Below, in pieces: positions 20,843 to 33,995 of a DNA stretch of 64,000 nt. Source of the stretch: Micromonospora okii (GTDB lineage: Bacteria; Actinomycetota; Actinomycetes; Mycobacteriales; Micromonosporaceae); the NCBI RefSeq assembly GCF_020884795.1, contig NZ_BBZF01000012.1:674664-738663 (forward strand), written 5' to 3'. Both the position numbers and the translations under genes were made by a program. The notes under the pieces were generated by a model, which was not told the origin of the DNA, did no database searches, and saw only the letters and a program-made list of their open reading frames with translations. How positions within the stretch are numbered: the first letter of the stretch is position 1; each line of letters begins with the position of its first letter.

Positions 20843-20846
<4 letters not shown>
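19971..20846 (-). CDS. CtaG-like cytochrome c oxidase assembly membrane protein with repeat-derived tail
   Basis: A 291-residue multi-spanning membrane protein of the caa3-type CtaG family, thought to help assemble copper-containing oxidases. Seven or so helices are visible, with conserved histidines in [20 protein letters not shown] and [12 protein letters not shown]. The GTG at 20846 overlaps the TGA of the DUF2243 gene (GTGA). The last 45 residues or so (from about [15 protein letters not shown]) are encoded by the 20047-20108 repeat and flanking sequence, not by family sequence, so the original stop was probably lost when the repeat arrived. Confidence 0.85.
20047..20108. repeat. GGGGCCCTTCC/GTTAAC hairpin repeat, copy 2, inside the 3' end of the CtaG-like gene
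   Basis: A 62-bp relative of 4564-4629. It is bounded by GAGGTG and ACCTC and holds two direct GGGGCCCTTCC units on either side of ACCGAATGCGTTAACAA. The ends can pair imperfectly. It again lies between convergent genes, but here the minus-strand frame reads straight through it. Confidence 0.8.
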
Positions 20847-22755
<1,909 letters not shown>

Positions 22756-23211
22756 ATGAGGGTGTACGTACTGAACGGGCCGAACCTCGGGCGGCTCGGC
22801 ACCCGGCAGGTCGACGTGTACGGGGTGACCAGCTACGCCGACCTGGTGGAGCTCTGTGTCTCCACGGGCCGGGAGCTGGGGCTGGACGTGGTGGTCCGGC
22901 AGACCGACGCCGAGCACGAGCTGGTGGGCTGGCTGCACGCGGCGGCCGACGAGGCGGCGGCGGTGGTGCTGAACCCGGCGGCCTGGTCGCACTACTCGAT
23001 CGCGGTCCGGGACGCCTGCGCCCTGCTGAGCGGGCCCCTGGTCGAGGTGCACATCTCCAACATCCACGCCCGGGAGGAGTTCCGCCGCCACTCGGTGATC
23101 TCGGCCGTGGCGACGGGGGTGATCTGTGGGCTGGGCGTCGACGGTTACCGTCTCGCCCTGCACCATGTGGCGGCCCGGCGCAGGTCGGAAGCGGCTGGCG
23201 ACGGCAGCTAG
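22756..23211 (+). CDS. aroQ: 3-dehydroquinate dehydratase, type II
   Basis: A 151-residue dodecamer-forming enzyme of the shikimate pathway. Signatures are [13 protein letters not shown] at the N-terminus (with the catalytic region after it), the [15 protein letters not shown] loop and [18 protein letters not shown], which carries the catalytic histidine. The ATG at 22756 is where family sequence begins. Repeat copy 2 lies in frame directly upstream, so a GTG at 22696 could give a 20-residue N-terminal extension. Confidence 0.95.
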   Translation: MRVYVLNGPNLGRLGTRQVDVYGVTSYADLVELCVSTGRELGLDVVVRQTDAEHELVGWLHAAADEAAAVVLNPAAWSHYSIAVRDACALLSGPLVEVHISNIHAREEFRRHSVISAVATGVICGLGVDGYRLALHHVAARRRSEAAGDGS

Positions 23212-23255
23212 TAGACTCTCCAGGTCTGTCCGCCAATTGATGATCAAGGCAGGAA

Positions 23256-23813
23256 ATGGCCACCACCAACGACCTGAAGAACGGCCTGGTACTCAACCTC
23301 GACGGAGAGCTGTGGGCCGTCGTTGAGTTCCAGCACGTCAAGCCCGGTAAGGGTGGCGCCTTCGTGCGCACCACCCTGAAGAACGTGCTGTCCGGCAAGG
23401 TGGTCGACAAGACCTTCAACGCGGGCACCAAGGTCGAGACCGCGACCGTGGACAAGCGCACGATGCAGTACCTCTACGCCGACGGCGAGGACTACGTCTT
23501 CATGGACCTGGAGACGTTCGACCAGATCACCGTCCCCGGCGGCACCGTCGGCGAGGCCGCCAACTACCTCCTGCCCGAGGCCGAGGCGACCGTGGCCACC
23601 CACGAGGGCGTGCCGCTCTACATCGAGCTGCCGACCTCCGTCGTGCTGGAGATCACCTACACCGAGCCGGGCCTGCAGGGCGACCGCTCCACCGGCGGCA
23701 ACAAGCCCGCCACGGTGGAGACCGGCGCGACCGTGCAGGTGCCGCTCTTCATCACCACCGGCGAGAAGATCAAGGTCGACACCCGCGACGGCCGTTACCT
23801 CGGCCGCGCCTGA
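23256..23813 (+). CDS. efp: Translation elongation factor P
   Basis: A 185-residue factor that helps ribosomes stalled at polyproline, relevant here because several proteins in this window are proline-rich. Three beta domains are apparent, starting [16 protein letters not shown] and ending [16 protein letters not shown]. The modification loop reads [11 protein letters not shown], with a lysine at the tip. TAGACT at 23212-23217 could be a -10 element. The stop overlaps the nusB start (TGATG). Confidence 0.97.
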   Translation: MATTNDLKNGLVLNLDGELWAVVEFQHVKPGKGGAFVRTTLKNVLSGKVVDKTFNAGTKVETATVDKRTMQYLYADGEDYVFMDLETFDQITVPGGTVGEAANYLLPEAEATVATHEGVPLYIELPTSVVLEITYTEPGLQGDRSTGGNKPATVETGATVQVPLFITTGEKIKVDTRDGRYLGRA

Positions 23814-24247
23814 TGGCAGAGGGCCCGAAGCAGCAGATGCCCGCGCGCCGCAAGGCGCGCAAGCGGGCGTTGGACGTGCTCTACGAGGCTGACCTGCGCG
23901 ACCGGCCCCCGGTGGAGGTGCTCGCCGGCTACCTCGAGCGGATCGAGAAGCCGCACCCGGAGCACCTGCCGTACGCGGTGGGCCTCGTGGAGGGGGTGGC
24001 CGCGCACCTGGACCGGATCGACGAGCTGATCGCCAGCTACGCCGAGGGCTGGACGCTGGACCGGATGCCGACGGTCGACCGCAACCTGGCCCGCATCGCC
24101 GTCTACGAGCTGCTCTACGTCGACGAGCTGGACGACGCGGTGGCGATCAGCGAGGCCGTGGAGCTGGCCCGGCAGATGTCGACCGACGACTCGCCGCGCT
24201 TCCTCAACGGGGTGCTCGGCCGGATCGCCGAGTACGCCACCCGCTGA
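23813..24247 (+). CDS. nusB: Transcription antitermination factor NusB
   Basis: A 144-residue all-helical protein that binds boxA RNA with S10 (NusE) in antitermination, chiefly of rRNA operons. It begins with a basic stretch (PARRKARKRALDVLYEADLRDRP), then helices ending RNLARIAVYELLYVDEL and FLNGVLGRIAEYA. The one-base overlap with efp implies one transcript. A strong hairpin at 24303 ends the transcript. Confidence 0.95.
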   Translation: MAEGPKQQMPARRKARKRALDVLYEADLRDRPPVEVLAGYLERIEKPHPEHLPYAVGLVEGVAAHLDRIDELIASYAEGWTLDRMPTVDRNLARIAVYELLYVDELDDAVAISEAVELARQMSTDDSPRFLNGVLGRIAEYATR

Positions 24248-24302
24248 CGGGCGCGCCCGCTCGGCGGGTGGCGTCGCCCCGCGCGGCGGCGGACAGCAGT
24301 GT

Positions 24303-24343
24303 GCGAGTGAGGGCCCGTGCCACCGGCACGGGCCCTCACTCGC
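24303..24343. terminator. 19-bp perfect hairpin between convergent nusB and bldD
   Basis: Arms 24303-24321 and 24325-24343 are exact reverse complements (GCGAGTGAGGGCCCGTGCC) with an ACC loop. It lies between two convergent genes, only 10 bases beyond the bldD stop, and can serve both strands. Confidence 0.85.
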
Positions 24344-24353
24344 GTGACCGAGG

Positions 24354-24842
24354 TCAGGAGGCGAAGAACGCCCTCGGGTCGGCGACGAGCACGCCGTGCT
24401 CGGTGAGCCGCTCGATCAGACCGGACGGCGAGGCGTCGTAGACGATCGCCAGGGCGCGCAGGTCGTCGGCGCGGATCGAGAGCACCCGGCCGTTGTAGTC
24501 GCCCCGCTGCTGCTGGATGGCGCGGGCGTACCGGGCGACGTAGGCCAGTTCCTCGGAGGCGTCGTCGTACAGCCGCTCCAGGTCCAGGACGATCTTGCTG
24601 GTGGGCTCGTGGCGCACCCCGCTGCCGTCGGGCAGCAGCTCGGAAACCGGAACCCGGTAGAAGTCCGCGAGCTCGGCCAGGCGGGACACCGTGACGGCGC
24701 GGTCACCACGCTCGTACGAGCCGACCACCACCGCCTTCCACCGGCCGTTCGACTTCTCCTCCACCCCCTGCAGGGACAGGCCCTGCTGCTGGCGGATGGA
24801 GCGCAGGCGGGCGCCCAGCGACTTGGCGTATTCAGAGGGCAT
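24354..24842 (-). CDS. bldD: Developmental regulator BldD
   Basis: A 162-residue DNA-binding regulator that in Streptomyces represses sporulation genes when bound to cyclic-di-GMP. The N-terminal HTH domain contains LRSIRQQQGLSLQGVEEKS and VVVGSYERGDRAVTV. The C-terminal domain carries the RGD...RxxD ligand signature in RGDYNGRVLSIRADD, so c-di-GMP binding should be intact. The ATG at 24842 (MPSEYAKSLG) matches the known N-terminus. The gene is divergent from pyrR. Confidence 0.95.
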   Translation of the reverse strand: MPSEYAKSLGARLRSIRQQQGLSLQGVEEKSNGRWKAVVVGSYERGDRAVTVSRLAELADFYRVPVSELLPDGSGVRHEPTSKIVLDLERLYDDASEELAYVARYARAIQQQRGDYNGRVLSIRADDLRALAIVYDASPSGLIERLTEHGVLVADPRAFFAS

Positions 24843-25028
24843 TCCACACTCCCAGTGCTGCTGCTCGGGGTTTTTCCCCGTGTTCACTACGGAGCGTGAC
24901 GGTACGGGGATTGGGACACCTGGTCAAGTGGTGATGTCCTTACCGTTACGCCTCGTGGGGGAGTTGTCCCGGTTCGCCACCCTGATCAGGGGGTCAGTGC
25001 CGGCGTAGGGCAACCCCGTGACCGCTGG

Positions 25029-25034
25029 TAACGT
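25029..25034 (+). promoter_or_regulatory. Possible -10 element for the pyr operon
   Basis: TAACGT in the bldD-pyrR gap; no good -35 is seen at the usual distance. It would give a leader of roughly 85 bases that includes the PyrR-type hairpin. The rest of the 285-base gap holds GC-rich dyads and no gene. Confidence 0.35.
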
Positions 25035-25085
25035 GGCGGGAAGCCCCGGTCCGGCCGTCCACGGCCCGCCGGAGGTGCCCGACAT

Positions 25086-25121
25086 CCTTTAACGACCCGT
25101 CCCGTGAGGCGGGGAAGGAGG
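25086..25121 (+). promoter_or_regulatory. PyrR-binding hairpin overlapping the pyrR ribosome site
   Basis: The loop TCCCGTGAGGC (25100-25110) fits the PyrR consensus UCCNGNGAGGY. The upper stem is CCCG (25096-25099) with CGGG (25110-25113). A lower stem can form between CCTT (25086-25089) and AAGG (25115-25118), which is part of the AAGGAGG ribosome site of pyrR. Binding of PyrR with UMP would thus hide the ribosome site. This type of translational control is known for pyrR in mycobacteria. Confidence 0.8.
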
Positions 25122-25127
25122 TCCGCC

Positions 25128-25709
25128 GTGGCCTACCCACCGGCTGCCCCCGCGTCGCCACCGCGACAACCCTCGGTGAAGGTGATCCTCGCCGCAGCGG
25201 ACGTCTCGCGCGTGGTGGATCGCATCGCCCACCAGATCCTCGAGAAGACCCAGGGCGCCGCCGACACCGTGCTGCTCGGCATCCCGACCCGGGGGGTCCC
25301 GCTGGCGAAGCGCCTCGCCGACCGGATCAGCACCTTCGAGGACGTCGCCGTCGGGGTCGGTGTGCTCGACATCACCCTCTACCGCGACGACCTGCGCCGG
25401 CACGCCACCCGCGCGGTCGGCCCGACCCAGCTCCCGGCCGGCGGGATCGACGGCAAGCGGATCGTCCTCGTCGACGACGTGCTGTTCTCCGGGCGCACCG
25501 TCCGGGCCGCGCTCGACGCGCTGAGCGACGTGGGCCGGCCGGCCTGCGTGCAGCTCGCCGTGCTGGTCGACCGCGGCCACCGGCAACTGCCGATCCGCGC
25601 CGACTACGTGGGCAAGAACATTCCGACGGCGCTCGCGGAGAACGTGAAGGTCACCCTCGTCGAGACCGACGGGTCGGACGAGGTCCGCCTGTACGGGGGG
25701 CAGCTGTGA
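25128..25709 (+). CDS. pyrR: Bifunctional pyr operon regulator / uracil phosphoribosyltransferase
   Basis: A 193-residue type I PRTase-fold protein that senses UMP and binds pyr leader RNA. The PRPP-binding motif is [22 protein letters not shown], seen here as [12 protein letters not shown], and the family segment [10 protein letters not shown] is present. The GTG at 25128 sits six bases after AAGGAGG. It is first in the operon and probably represses its own translation through the hairpin above. The TGA overlaps the first repeat mini-frame. Confidence 0.95.
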   Translation: MAYPPAAPASPPRQPSVKVILAAADVSRVVDRIAHQILEKTQGAADTVLLGIPTRGVPLAKRLADRISTFEDVAVGVGVLDITLYRDDLRRHATRAVGPTQLPAGGIDGKRIVLVDDVLFSGRTVRAALDALSDVGRPACVQLAVLVDRGHRQLPIRADYVGKNIPTALAENVKVTLVETDGSDEVRLYGGQL

Positions 25710-25768
25710 GCGCGAGGAGCGCAGCGAAGCGGAGCCCCGCAGTCGCGAACGAAAGGGGGGCGGCGTGA
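25706..25768 (+). CDS. Relay mini-frame 1, pyrR-pyrB
   Basis: Twenty codons reading [20 protein letters not shown]. The GTG overlaps the pyrR TGA; the TGA overlaps the GTG of mini-frame 2. No ribosome site stands at the usual distance, so translation would depend on ribosomes arriving from pyrR. Confidence 0.45.
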   Translation: MSARSAAKRSPAVANERGAA

Positions 25769-25827
25769 GCGCGAGGAGCGCAGCGAAGCGGAGCCCCGCA
25801 GTCGCGAACGAAAGGTGGGCGGCGTGA
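25765..25827 (+). CDS. Relay mini-frame 2, pyrR-pyrB
   Basis: Twenty codons, nearly identical to mini-frame 1 (one residue differs: W for G at position 18). It overlaps its neighbours by GTGA on both sides. Confidence 0.45.
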   Translation: MSARSAAKRSPAVANERWAA

Positions 25828-25889
25828 GCGCGAGGAGTGCAGCGAAGCGGAGCCCCGCAGTCGCGAACGAAGGGTGGCTCCGCTCATGA
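25824..25889 (+). CDS. Relay mini-frame 3, pyrR-pyrB
   Basis: Twenty-one codons beginning [18 protein letters not shown] and ending LRS. The extra codon at the end places its TGA exactly on the pyrB ATG (ATGA), so frame length follows the junction even though the tail sequence has changed. Confidence 0.45.
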   Translation: MSARSAAKRSPAVANEGWLRS

Positions 25890-26812
25890 TCAGGCACCTG
25901 CTCTCCGGCGGGGACGTGGACGCCGACACCGCCACCCTGATCCTCGACACCGCCACCGAGATGGCCACGGTCGCCGGGCGGGAGGTCAAGAAGCTGCCCG
26001 CGCTGCGCGGCCGGACCGTGGTGAACCTCTTCTACGAGGACTCCACGCGGACCCGCATCTCGTTCGAGGCCGCCGCGAAGCGGCTCAGCGCCGACGTGAT
26101 CAACTTCTCGGCCAAGGGCTCCAGCGTGGCCAAGGGCGAGAGCCTGAAGGACACCGCGCTGACCCTCCAGGCGATGGGGGCCGACGCGGTGGTCGTCCGG
26201 CACCCCGCCTCCGGCGCGCCGCACCGGCTGGCCAACTGGGTGGACGGGTCGGTGGTCAACGCCGGCGACGGCACCCACGAGCACCCGACCCAGGCGCTGC
26301 TGGACGCGTACACGATGCGGTCCCGGCTGGGCCGCCTCGCCGGCCTGCACGTTGCGGTGGTCGGGGACGTGCTGCACTCCCGGGTGGCCCGCTCCAACGT
26401 GCTGCTGCTGTCCACCCTCGGGGCGAAGGTCACCCTGGTCGGCCCGCCGACGCTGATCCCGGTGGACATCGCGCAGGCGCTCGCCCCCGGCATCGGGGTC
26501 TCCTACGACCTCGACGCCGTCCTGCCGAACGTGGACGTGGTGATGATGCTGCGGGTGCAGCGGGAGCGGATGAACGACTCCTACTTCCCCTCCGCCCGCG
26601 AGTACGCCCGCCGCTACGGCCTCGATGTGCCCCGCATGCGCCGGCTGCCGGAGCACGCGATCGTCATGCACCCGGGGCCGATGAACCGGGGGATGGAGAT
26701 CGCCCCCGAGGTCGCCGACTCGCCCCGCTCCACCATCGTCGAACAGGTCGCCAACGGGGTCTCCGTGCGGATGGCCGTCCTCTACCTGCTGCTCGGGGGG
26801 AACAACCTGTGA
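25886..26812 (+). CDS. pyrB: Aspartate carbamoyltransferase, catalytic chain
   Basis: A 308-residue enzyme that makes N-carbamoyl-aspartate, the first committed step of pyrimidine synthesis. The carbamoyl-phosphate site is [13 protein letters not shown]; the [13 protein letters not shown] segment and [11 protein letters not shown] are family marks. The ATG at 25886 ([11 protein letters not shown]) is chosen; an in-frame GTG at 25874 would add four residues. AGGGTGG just upstream could serve as ribosome site. The GTGA overlap with pyrC implies coupling. Confidence 0.96.
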   Translation: MIRHLLSGGDVDADTATLILDTATEMATVAGREVKKLPALRGRTVVNLFYEDSTRTRISFEAAAKRLSADVINFSAKGSSVAKGESLKDTALTLQAMGADAVVVRHPASGAPHRLANWVDGSVVNAGDGTHEHPTQALLDAYTMRSRLGRLAGLHVAVVGDVLHSRVARSNVLLLSTLGAKVTLVGPPTLIPVDIAQALAPGIGVSYDLDAVLPNVDVVMMLRVQRERMNDSYFPSAREYARRYGLDVPRMRRLPEHAIVMHPGPMNRGMEIAPEVADSPRSTIVEQVANGVSVRMAVLYLLLGGNNL

Positions 26813-28140
26813 CCGCGTACCTGATCAGGAACGTCAGCGTGGTCGGCGCGGAGCCGACCGACCTGCTCATCCGCGACGGCGTCGTCGCCGCCACCGGGGC
26901 GGAGCTGGACGCGCCGGACGCCACCGTCGTCGACGGCGCCGGGCTGGTCGCCCTGCCCGGCCTGGTCGACCTGCACACCCACCTGCGCGAGCCGGGCCGC
27001 GAGGACGCCGAGACCGTCGAGTCGGGCTCCCGCGCGGCGGCCCTCGGCGGGTACACGGCGGTCTGCGCGATGGCCAACACCTCCCCGGTCGCCGACACCG
27101 CCGGCGTGGTCGAGCAGGTCTGGCGGCTCGGCCGGGAGGCCGGCCTCGTGGACGTGCAGCCGATCGGCGCGGTCACCGTCGGCCTGGCCGGCGAGCGCCT
27201 CGCCGAGCTGGGCGCGATGGCCGACTCCGCCGCCCGGGTGCGGATCTTCTCCGACGACGGGCACTGCGTGGCCGACCCGCTGCTGATGCGCCGGGCCCTG
27301 GAGTACGTCAAGGCGTTCGACGGGATCATCGCCCAGCACGCCGAGGAGCCCCGGCTCACCGAGGGCGCGCAGATGCACGAGGGCGAGGTCTCGACCCGGC
27401 TCGGGCTGACCGGCTGGCCGGCGGTCGCCGAGGAGGCGATCATCGCCCGGGACGTGCTGCTCGCCGAGCACGTGGGCAGCCGGCTGCACGTCTGTCACGT
27501 CTCCACCGCCGGCAGCGTCGAGGTGCTGCGCCAGGCCAAGGCCCGGGGGGTACGGGTCACCGCCGAGGTGACCCCGCACCATCTGCTGCTCACCGACGTC
27601 GCCGTGAGCGGGAGGAGCGAGCTTGCGAGCCCCGCACTCGCGAACAACTGGAGCCCAGCGGAAAGCTACGACCCGGTGTTCAAGGTCAACCCGCCGCTGC
27701 GCACCGCCGCCGACGTCACCGCTTTGCGCGCCGCGCTCGCCGAGGGCGTGATCGACATCGTCGCCACCGACCACGCCCCGCACGCCGTGGAGGACAAGGA
27801 GTGCGAGTGGGCGTACGCCCGGCCGGGAATGCTGGGCCTGGAGACGGCGCTGTCGATCGCCCTGGAGGTGCTCGGCCCGCAGTGGGACCTGATCGCCGAG
27901 CGGATGTCCCGCGCCCCGGCCCGCATCGCCGGCCTCGACTCGCACGGCCTCGACCCGGCCCCCGGCGTGCCGGCGAACCTGACCCTGGTCGACCCGGCCG
28001 CCCGCCGGGTCATCGAACCCGCGGAGCTGGCCAGCCGTAGTCGCAACACCCCGTACGCCCGCATGACGCTGCCGGGTCGCATCGTGGCGACCTTCCTGCG
28101 CGGCGAGCCGACGGTCCTCGACGGAAAGGCAGTGAAGTGA
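26809..28140 (+). CDS. pyrC: Dihydroorotase with an in-frame repeat insertion
   Basis: A 443-residue zinc amidohydrolase that cyclises carbamoyl-aspartate to dihydroorotate. Metal ligands are in [18 protein letters not shown], and [10 protein letters not shown], with the catalytic Asp in ATDHAPHA. Between HHLLLTD and FKVNPPLR, where the family has only a few residues, there are about 20 residues beginning [15 protein letters not shown]; these are encoded by a diverged relay repeat (27604-27648). The frame is intact, so the enzyme is probably active with an extra surface loop near the active-site opening. Confidence 0.94.
   Translation: MTAYLIRNVSVVGAEPTDLLIRDGVVAATGAELDAPDATVVDGAGLVALPGLVDLHTHLREPGREDAETVESGSRAAALGGYTAVCAMANTSPVADTAGVVEQVWRLGREAGLVDVQPIGAVTVGLAGERLAELGAMADSAARVRIFSDDGHCVADPLLMRRALEYVKAFDGIIAQHAEEPRLTEGAQMHEGEVSTRLGLTGWPAVAEEAIIARDVLLAEHVGSRLHVCHVSTAGSVEVLRQAKARGVRVTAEVTPHHLLLTDVAVSGRSELASPALANNWSPAESYDPVFKVNPPLRTAADVTALRAALAEGVIDIVATDHAPHAVEDKECEWAYARPGMLGLETALSIALEVLGPQWDLIAERMSRAPARIAGLDSHGLDPAPGVPANLTLVDPAARRVIEPAELASRSRNTPYARMTLPGRIVATFLRGEPTVLDGKAVK
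27604..27648 (+). repeat. Diverged relay repeat lying in frame inside pyrC
   Basis: GTGAGCGGGAGGAGCGAGCT, then TGCGAGCCCCGCACTCGCGA and ACAA. It aligns with the intergenic 59-bp unit and is read in the same frame as the mini-ORFs ([15 protein letters not shown] against [16 protein letters not shown]). Confidence 0.8.
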
Positions 28141-28262
28141 TCCGAGCGAGGAGTGCAGCGGAGCGGAGCCCCGCAGTCCGGATCGAAGGGGGCACCGTGA
28201 TCCGAGCGAGGAGTGCAGCGGAGCGGAGCCCCGCAGTCCGGATCGAAGGAAGTGCAGAATGA
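28137..28262 (+). CDS. 41-residue relay frame between pyrC and carA, made of two 60-bp repeats
   Basis: Two copies of a 60-base unit start at 28137 and 28197, each beginning GTGATCCGAGCGAGGAGTGC and ending with CAGTCCGGATCGAAG. As the period is 60, the frame continues through both ([20 protein letters not shown], then [20 protein letters not shown] and E). The first GTG overlaps the pyrC TGA (GTGA) and the stop overlaps the carA ATG (ATGA). The outer GATCCG and CGGATC of each unit can pair. Whether a stable peptide is made is unknown. Confidence 0.5.
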   Translation: MIRARSAAERSPAVRIEGGTVIRARSAAERSPAVRIEGSAE

Positions 28263-29441
28263 GCAGGCAATCGGCGATCCTGGTCCTGGAGGACGGGCGC
28301 ACGTTCCACGGCGAGGCGTACGGCAGCGTCGGGGAGACCTTCGGCGAGGCGGTCTTCAACACCGGCATGACCGGCTACCAGGAGACCCTGACCGACCCGT
28401 CGTACCACCGGCAGGTGGTGGTGCAGACCGCCCCGCACATCGGCAACACCGGCGTCAACGACGCCGACGACGAGTCCGGCCGGATCTGGGTCGCCGGGTA
28501 CGTGGTCCGCGACCCGGCCCGGGCCGCCTCGAACTGGCGCGCCACCGGCGGCCTGGAGGAGCGGCTCGCCGCCGAGGGCGTGGTCGGCATCAGCGGGGTG
28601 GACACCCGCGCGCTGACCCGGCACCTGCGCGAGCGGGGCGCGATGCGGGTCGGCATCTCCAGCGTCGACGACGACCCGCGCGCCCTGCTGGCCCGGGTCC
28701 GCCAGTCGCCGGGGATGGTCGGCGCGGACCTGTCGGCCGAGGTGACCACCGCGCAGCCGTACGTGGTCGAGGCGGAGGGGGCGCACCGGTTCACGGTGGC
28801 CGCCCTGGACCTGGGCATCAAGCGCAACGTGCCGCGCCGGCTCGCCGCGCGCGGCGTCACCACCCACGTGCTGCCCGCCGGCTCCACGATCGACGACCTG
28901 CTCGCCACCGGCGCGGACGCGGTCTTCCTGTCGCCGGGCCCGGGTGACCCGGCCACCGCCGACGGCCCGGTGGCGCTCGCCCGCGAGGTGCTCACCCGGC
29001 GGGTGCCGCTGTTCGGCATCTGCTTCGGCAGTCAGATCCTCGGCCGGGCGCTGGGCTTCGGCACGTACAAGCTGGGCTACGGCCACCGCGGCATCAACCA
29101 GCCGGTGCTCGACCGGGTGACCGGCCGGGTCGAGGTGACCAGCCACAACCACGGCTTCGCCGTCCAGGTGCCCGGCTCGGGGCCGGGGGCGGTCGTCCCC
29201 GACCGGGTGATCGACACCGAGTTCGGCGGGATCGAGGTGTCGCATGTCTGCCTCAACGACAACGTGGTCGAGGGGCTGCGGGCGAAGGACGTGCCCGCGT
29301 TCACCGTCCAGTACCACCCGGAGGCGGCGGCCGGCCCGCACGACGCGGACTACCTGTTCGACCGCTTCGCCGAGCTGATCGAGGGCCGCGGCCCCGACGG
29401 GCAGCGCGGCGCGGGCCGGACCCACAGCGAGGGGCGCAGCA

Positions 29442-29449
<8 letters not shown>
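28259..29449 (+). CDS. carA: Carbamoyl-phosphate synthase, small (glutaminase) subunit
   Basis: A 396-residue subunit that hydrolyses glutamine to feed ammonia to CarB. The N-terminal small-chain domain precedes a class I glutamine amidotransferase domain with nucleophile motif [11 protein letters not shown] (Cys) and the His/Glu pair in [12 protein letters not shown]. The Gly-His of the classic GICLGHQ motif is Gly-Ser here. The tail of the repeat supplies GAAGGAAG as ribosome site. It overlaps carB by 8 bases. Confidence 0.96.
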
Positions 29450-32804
<3,355 letters not shown>

Positions 32805-32811
32805 CCCCCAC

Positions 32812-32890
32812 CACCCCGTCTTCGTCGATCATGGGGTTGGCGGCGGTCGAGGAGGTCCACACTGCCGTCAGCGCCATGATCGACGGGGTG
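32812..32890. repeat. Palindrome-ended repeat between carB and pyrD
   Basis: CGTCGATCATGG (32823-32834) and CCATGATCGACG (32874-32885) are exact inverted repeats, extended outward by CACCCCG (32812-32818) and CGGGGTG (32884-32890). The 39-base centre is GGTTGGCGGC... and holds no gene. The unit fills nearly all of the gap, leaving only the GGGGAGG ribosome site of pyrD. It resembles intergenic repeats I associate with Micromonosporaceae. Confidence 0.75.
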
Positions 32891-32913
32891 CGGCGTCGGG
32901 GAGGTGCGGTGCG

Positions 32914-33945
32914 ATGATCTTCGAGGGAGTCGTGCGGCGCGGGCTGTTCCGGGTGGGCGGCGGCGACCCGGAGGCGGCGCACGAGTGGACGCTGCGGCGG
33001 CTGGCCGCCGTGTCGCGCTCGCCCGTGGCGCTGGCCGCGATCCGGGCGCGGTACGCGGTGCGGGCGCCCCGGACGGTGTTCGGGGTGCGCTTCCCGAACC
33101 CGGTGGGGCTGGCGGCGGGGGTGGACAAGGACGGCGCGGCGCTGCCGGCGTGGCCGGCGCTGGGCTTCGGCTTCGTCGAGGTCGGCACGGTCACCGCGCA
33201 CGCCCAGCCCGGCAACCCCCGGCCCCGGCTGTTCCGGCTGACCGACAGCGAGGCCGTGGTCAACCGGATGGGCTTCAACAACGCCGGGGCGCGGGCGCTG
33301 GCGGACCGGCTGGCGGCGCTGCCCCGCCCGCTGGGGGTGCCGCTGGGGATCTCGCTCGGCAAGTCCAAGGTGACCCCGCTGGACGAGGCGGTGGAGGACT
33401 ACCTCGCCTCGTACCGGGCGCTGCGCGGGCACGGCGACTACTTCGCGGTCAACGTCTCCTCGCCGAACACGCCGGGGCTGCGCGCGTTGCAGGACCGCTC
33501 GCACCTGGACGCCCTGCTGGGGGCGCTGGTGGGGGAGAAGCCGGTGCTCGTGAAGATCGCCCCGGACCTGACCGAGCCGGCCATCGCCGAGCTGCTGGAG
33601 GTCTGCCTGGCCCGGGGCGCGGCCGGGGTGATCGCCACCAACACGACGCTGGGCCGCGACGGCCTCGCCCCGGCCGACCGGGCGCGCGGCGCGGAGGCGG
33701 GCGGCCTGTCCGGCCGCCCCCTGGCCGCCCGCGCCCGCGAGGTGGTCGCCTTCGTCCACCGGGAGACCGGCGGCCGGCTCCCCGTGGTCGGGGTGGGCGG
33801 CATCGTCGACCCCGACGACGCCACCCGGATGTTCGACGCGGGCGCGTCCCTGGTGCAGCTCTACACCGGCTTCATCTATCGGGGACCCGGCCTGGTGCGC
33901 GCCGCCGCGCGGGCCGCCGCGACCGTCCCGGCCGGCGCGGCATGA
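32914..33945 (+). CDS. pyrD: Dihydroorotate dehydrogenase (quinone), class 2
   Basis: A 343-residue FMN enzyme that oxidises dihydroorotate with quinone at the membrane. The N-terminal helical extension of class 2 ([15 protein letters not shown]) precedes the barrel. [13 protein letters not shown] starts the barrel, the class-2 catalytic serine is in [14 protein letters not shown], and [11 protein letters not shown] binds the FMN phosphate. GGGGAGG is the ribosome site. Its stop overlaps the ATG of a 17-codon frame leading to bioA. Confidence 0.96.
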   Translation: MIFEGVVRRGLFRVGGGDPEAAHEWTLRRLAAVSRSPVALAAIRARYAVRAPRTVFGVRFPNPVGLAAGVDKDGAALPAWPALGFGFVEVGTVTAHAQPGNPRPRLFRLTDSEAVVNRMGFNNAGARALADRLAALPRPLGVPLGISLGKSKVTPLDEAVEDYLASYRALRGHGDYFAVNVSSPNTPGLRALQDRSHLDALLGALVGEKPVLVKIAPDLTEPAIAELLEVCLARGAAGVIATNTTLGRDGLAPADRARGAEAGGLSGRPLAARAREVVAFVHRETGGRLPVVGVGGIVDPDDATRMFDAGASLVQLYTGFIYRGPGLVRAAARAAATVPAGAA

Positions 33946-33995
33946 CCGGGGAGCCGGCGACAGCGGCGCGGCCGGGCCGGGGGGAGGCCGGGTGA
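33942..33995 (+). CDS. 17-residue bridging frame between pyrD and bioA
   Basis: Reads [17 protein letters not shown]. The ATG overlaps the pyrD TGA (ATGA) and the TGA overlaps the bioA GTG (GTGA), so it bridges the two genes in the same way as the repeat mini-frames, without sharing their sequence. It may be only a non-coding gap that happens to be open. Confidence 0.3.
   Translation: MTGEPATAARPGRGEAG

Larger units (their letters stand above)
25706..25889 (+). repeat. Three tandem copies of the 59-bp relay repeat between pyrR and pyrB
   Basis: Copies begin at 25706, 25765 and 25824, an exact 59-base period. Each reads GTGAGCGCGAGGAG(C/T)GCAGC, then GAAGCGGAGCCCCGCAGTCG and CGAACGAA. All three open frames are joined by GTGA overlaps, and the last ends on the pyrB ATG (ATGA at 25886-25889). 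Confidence 0.92.
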
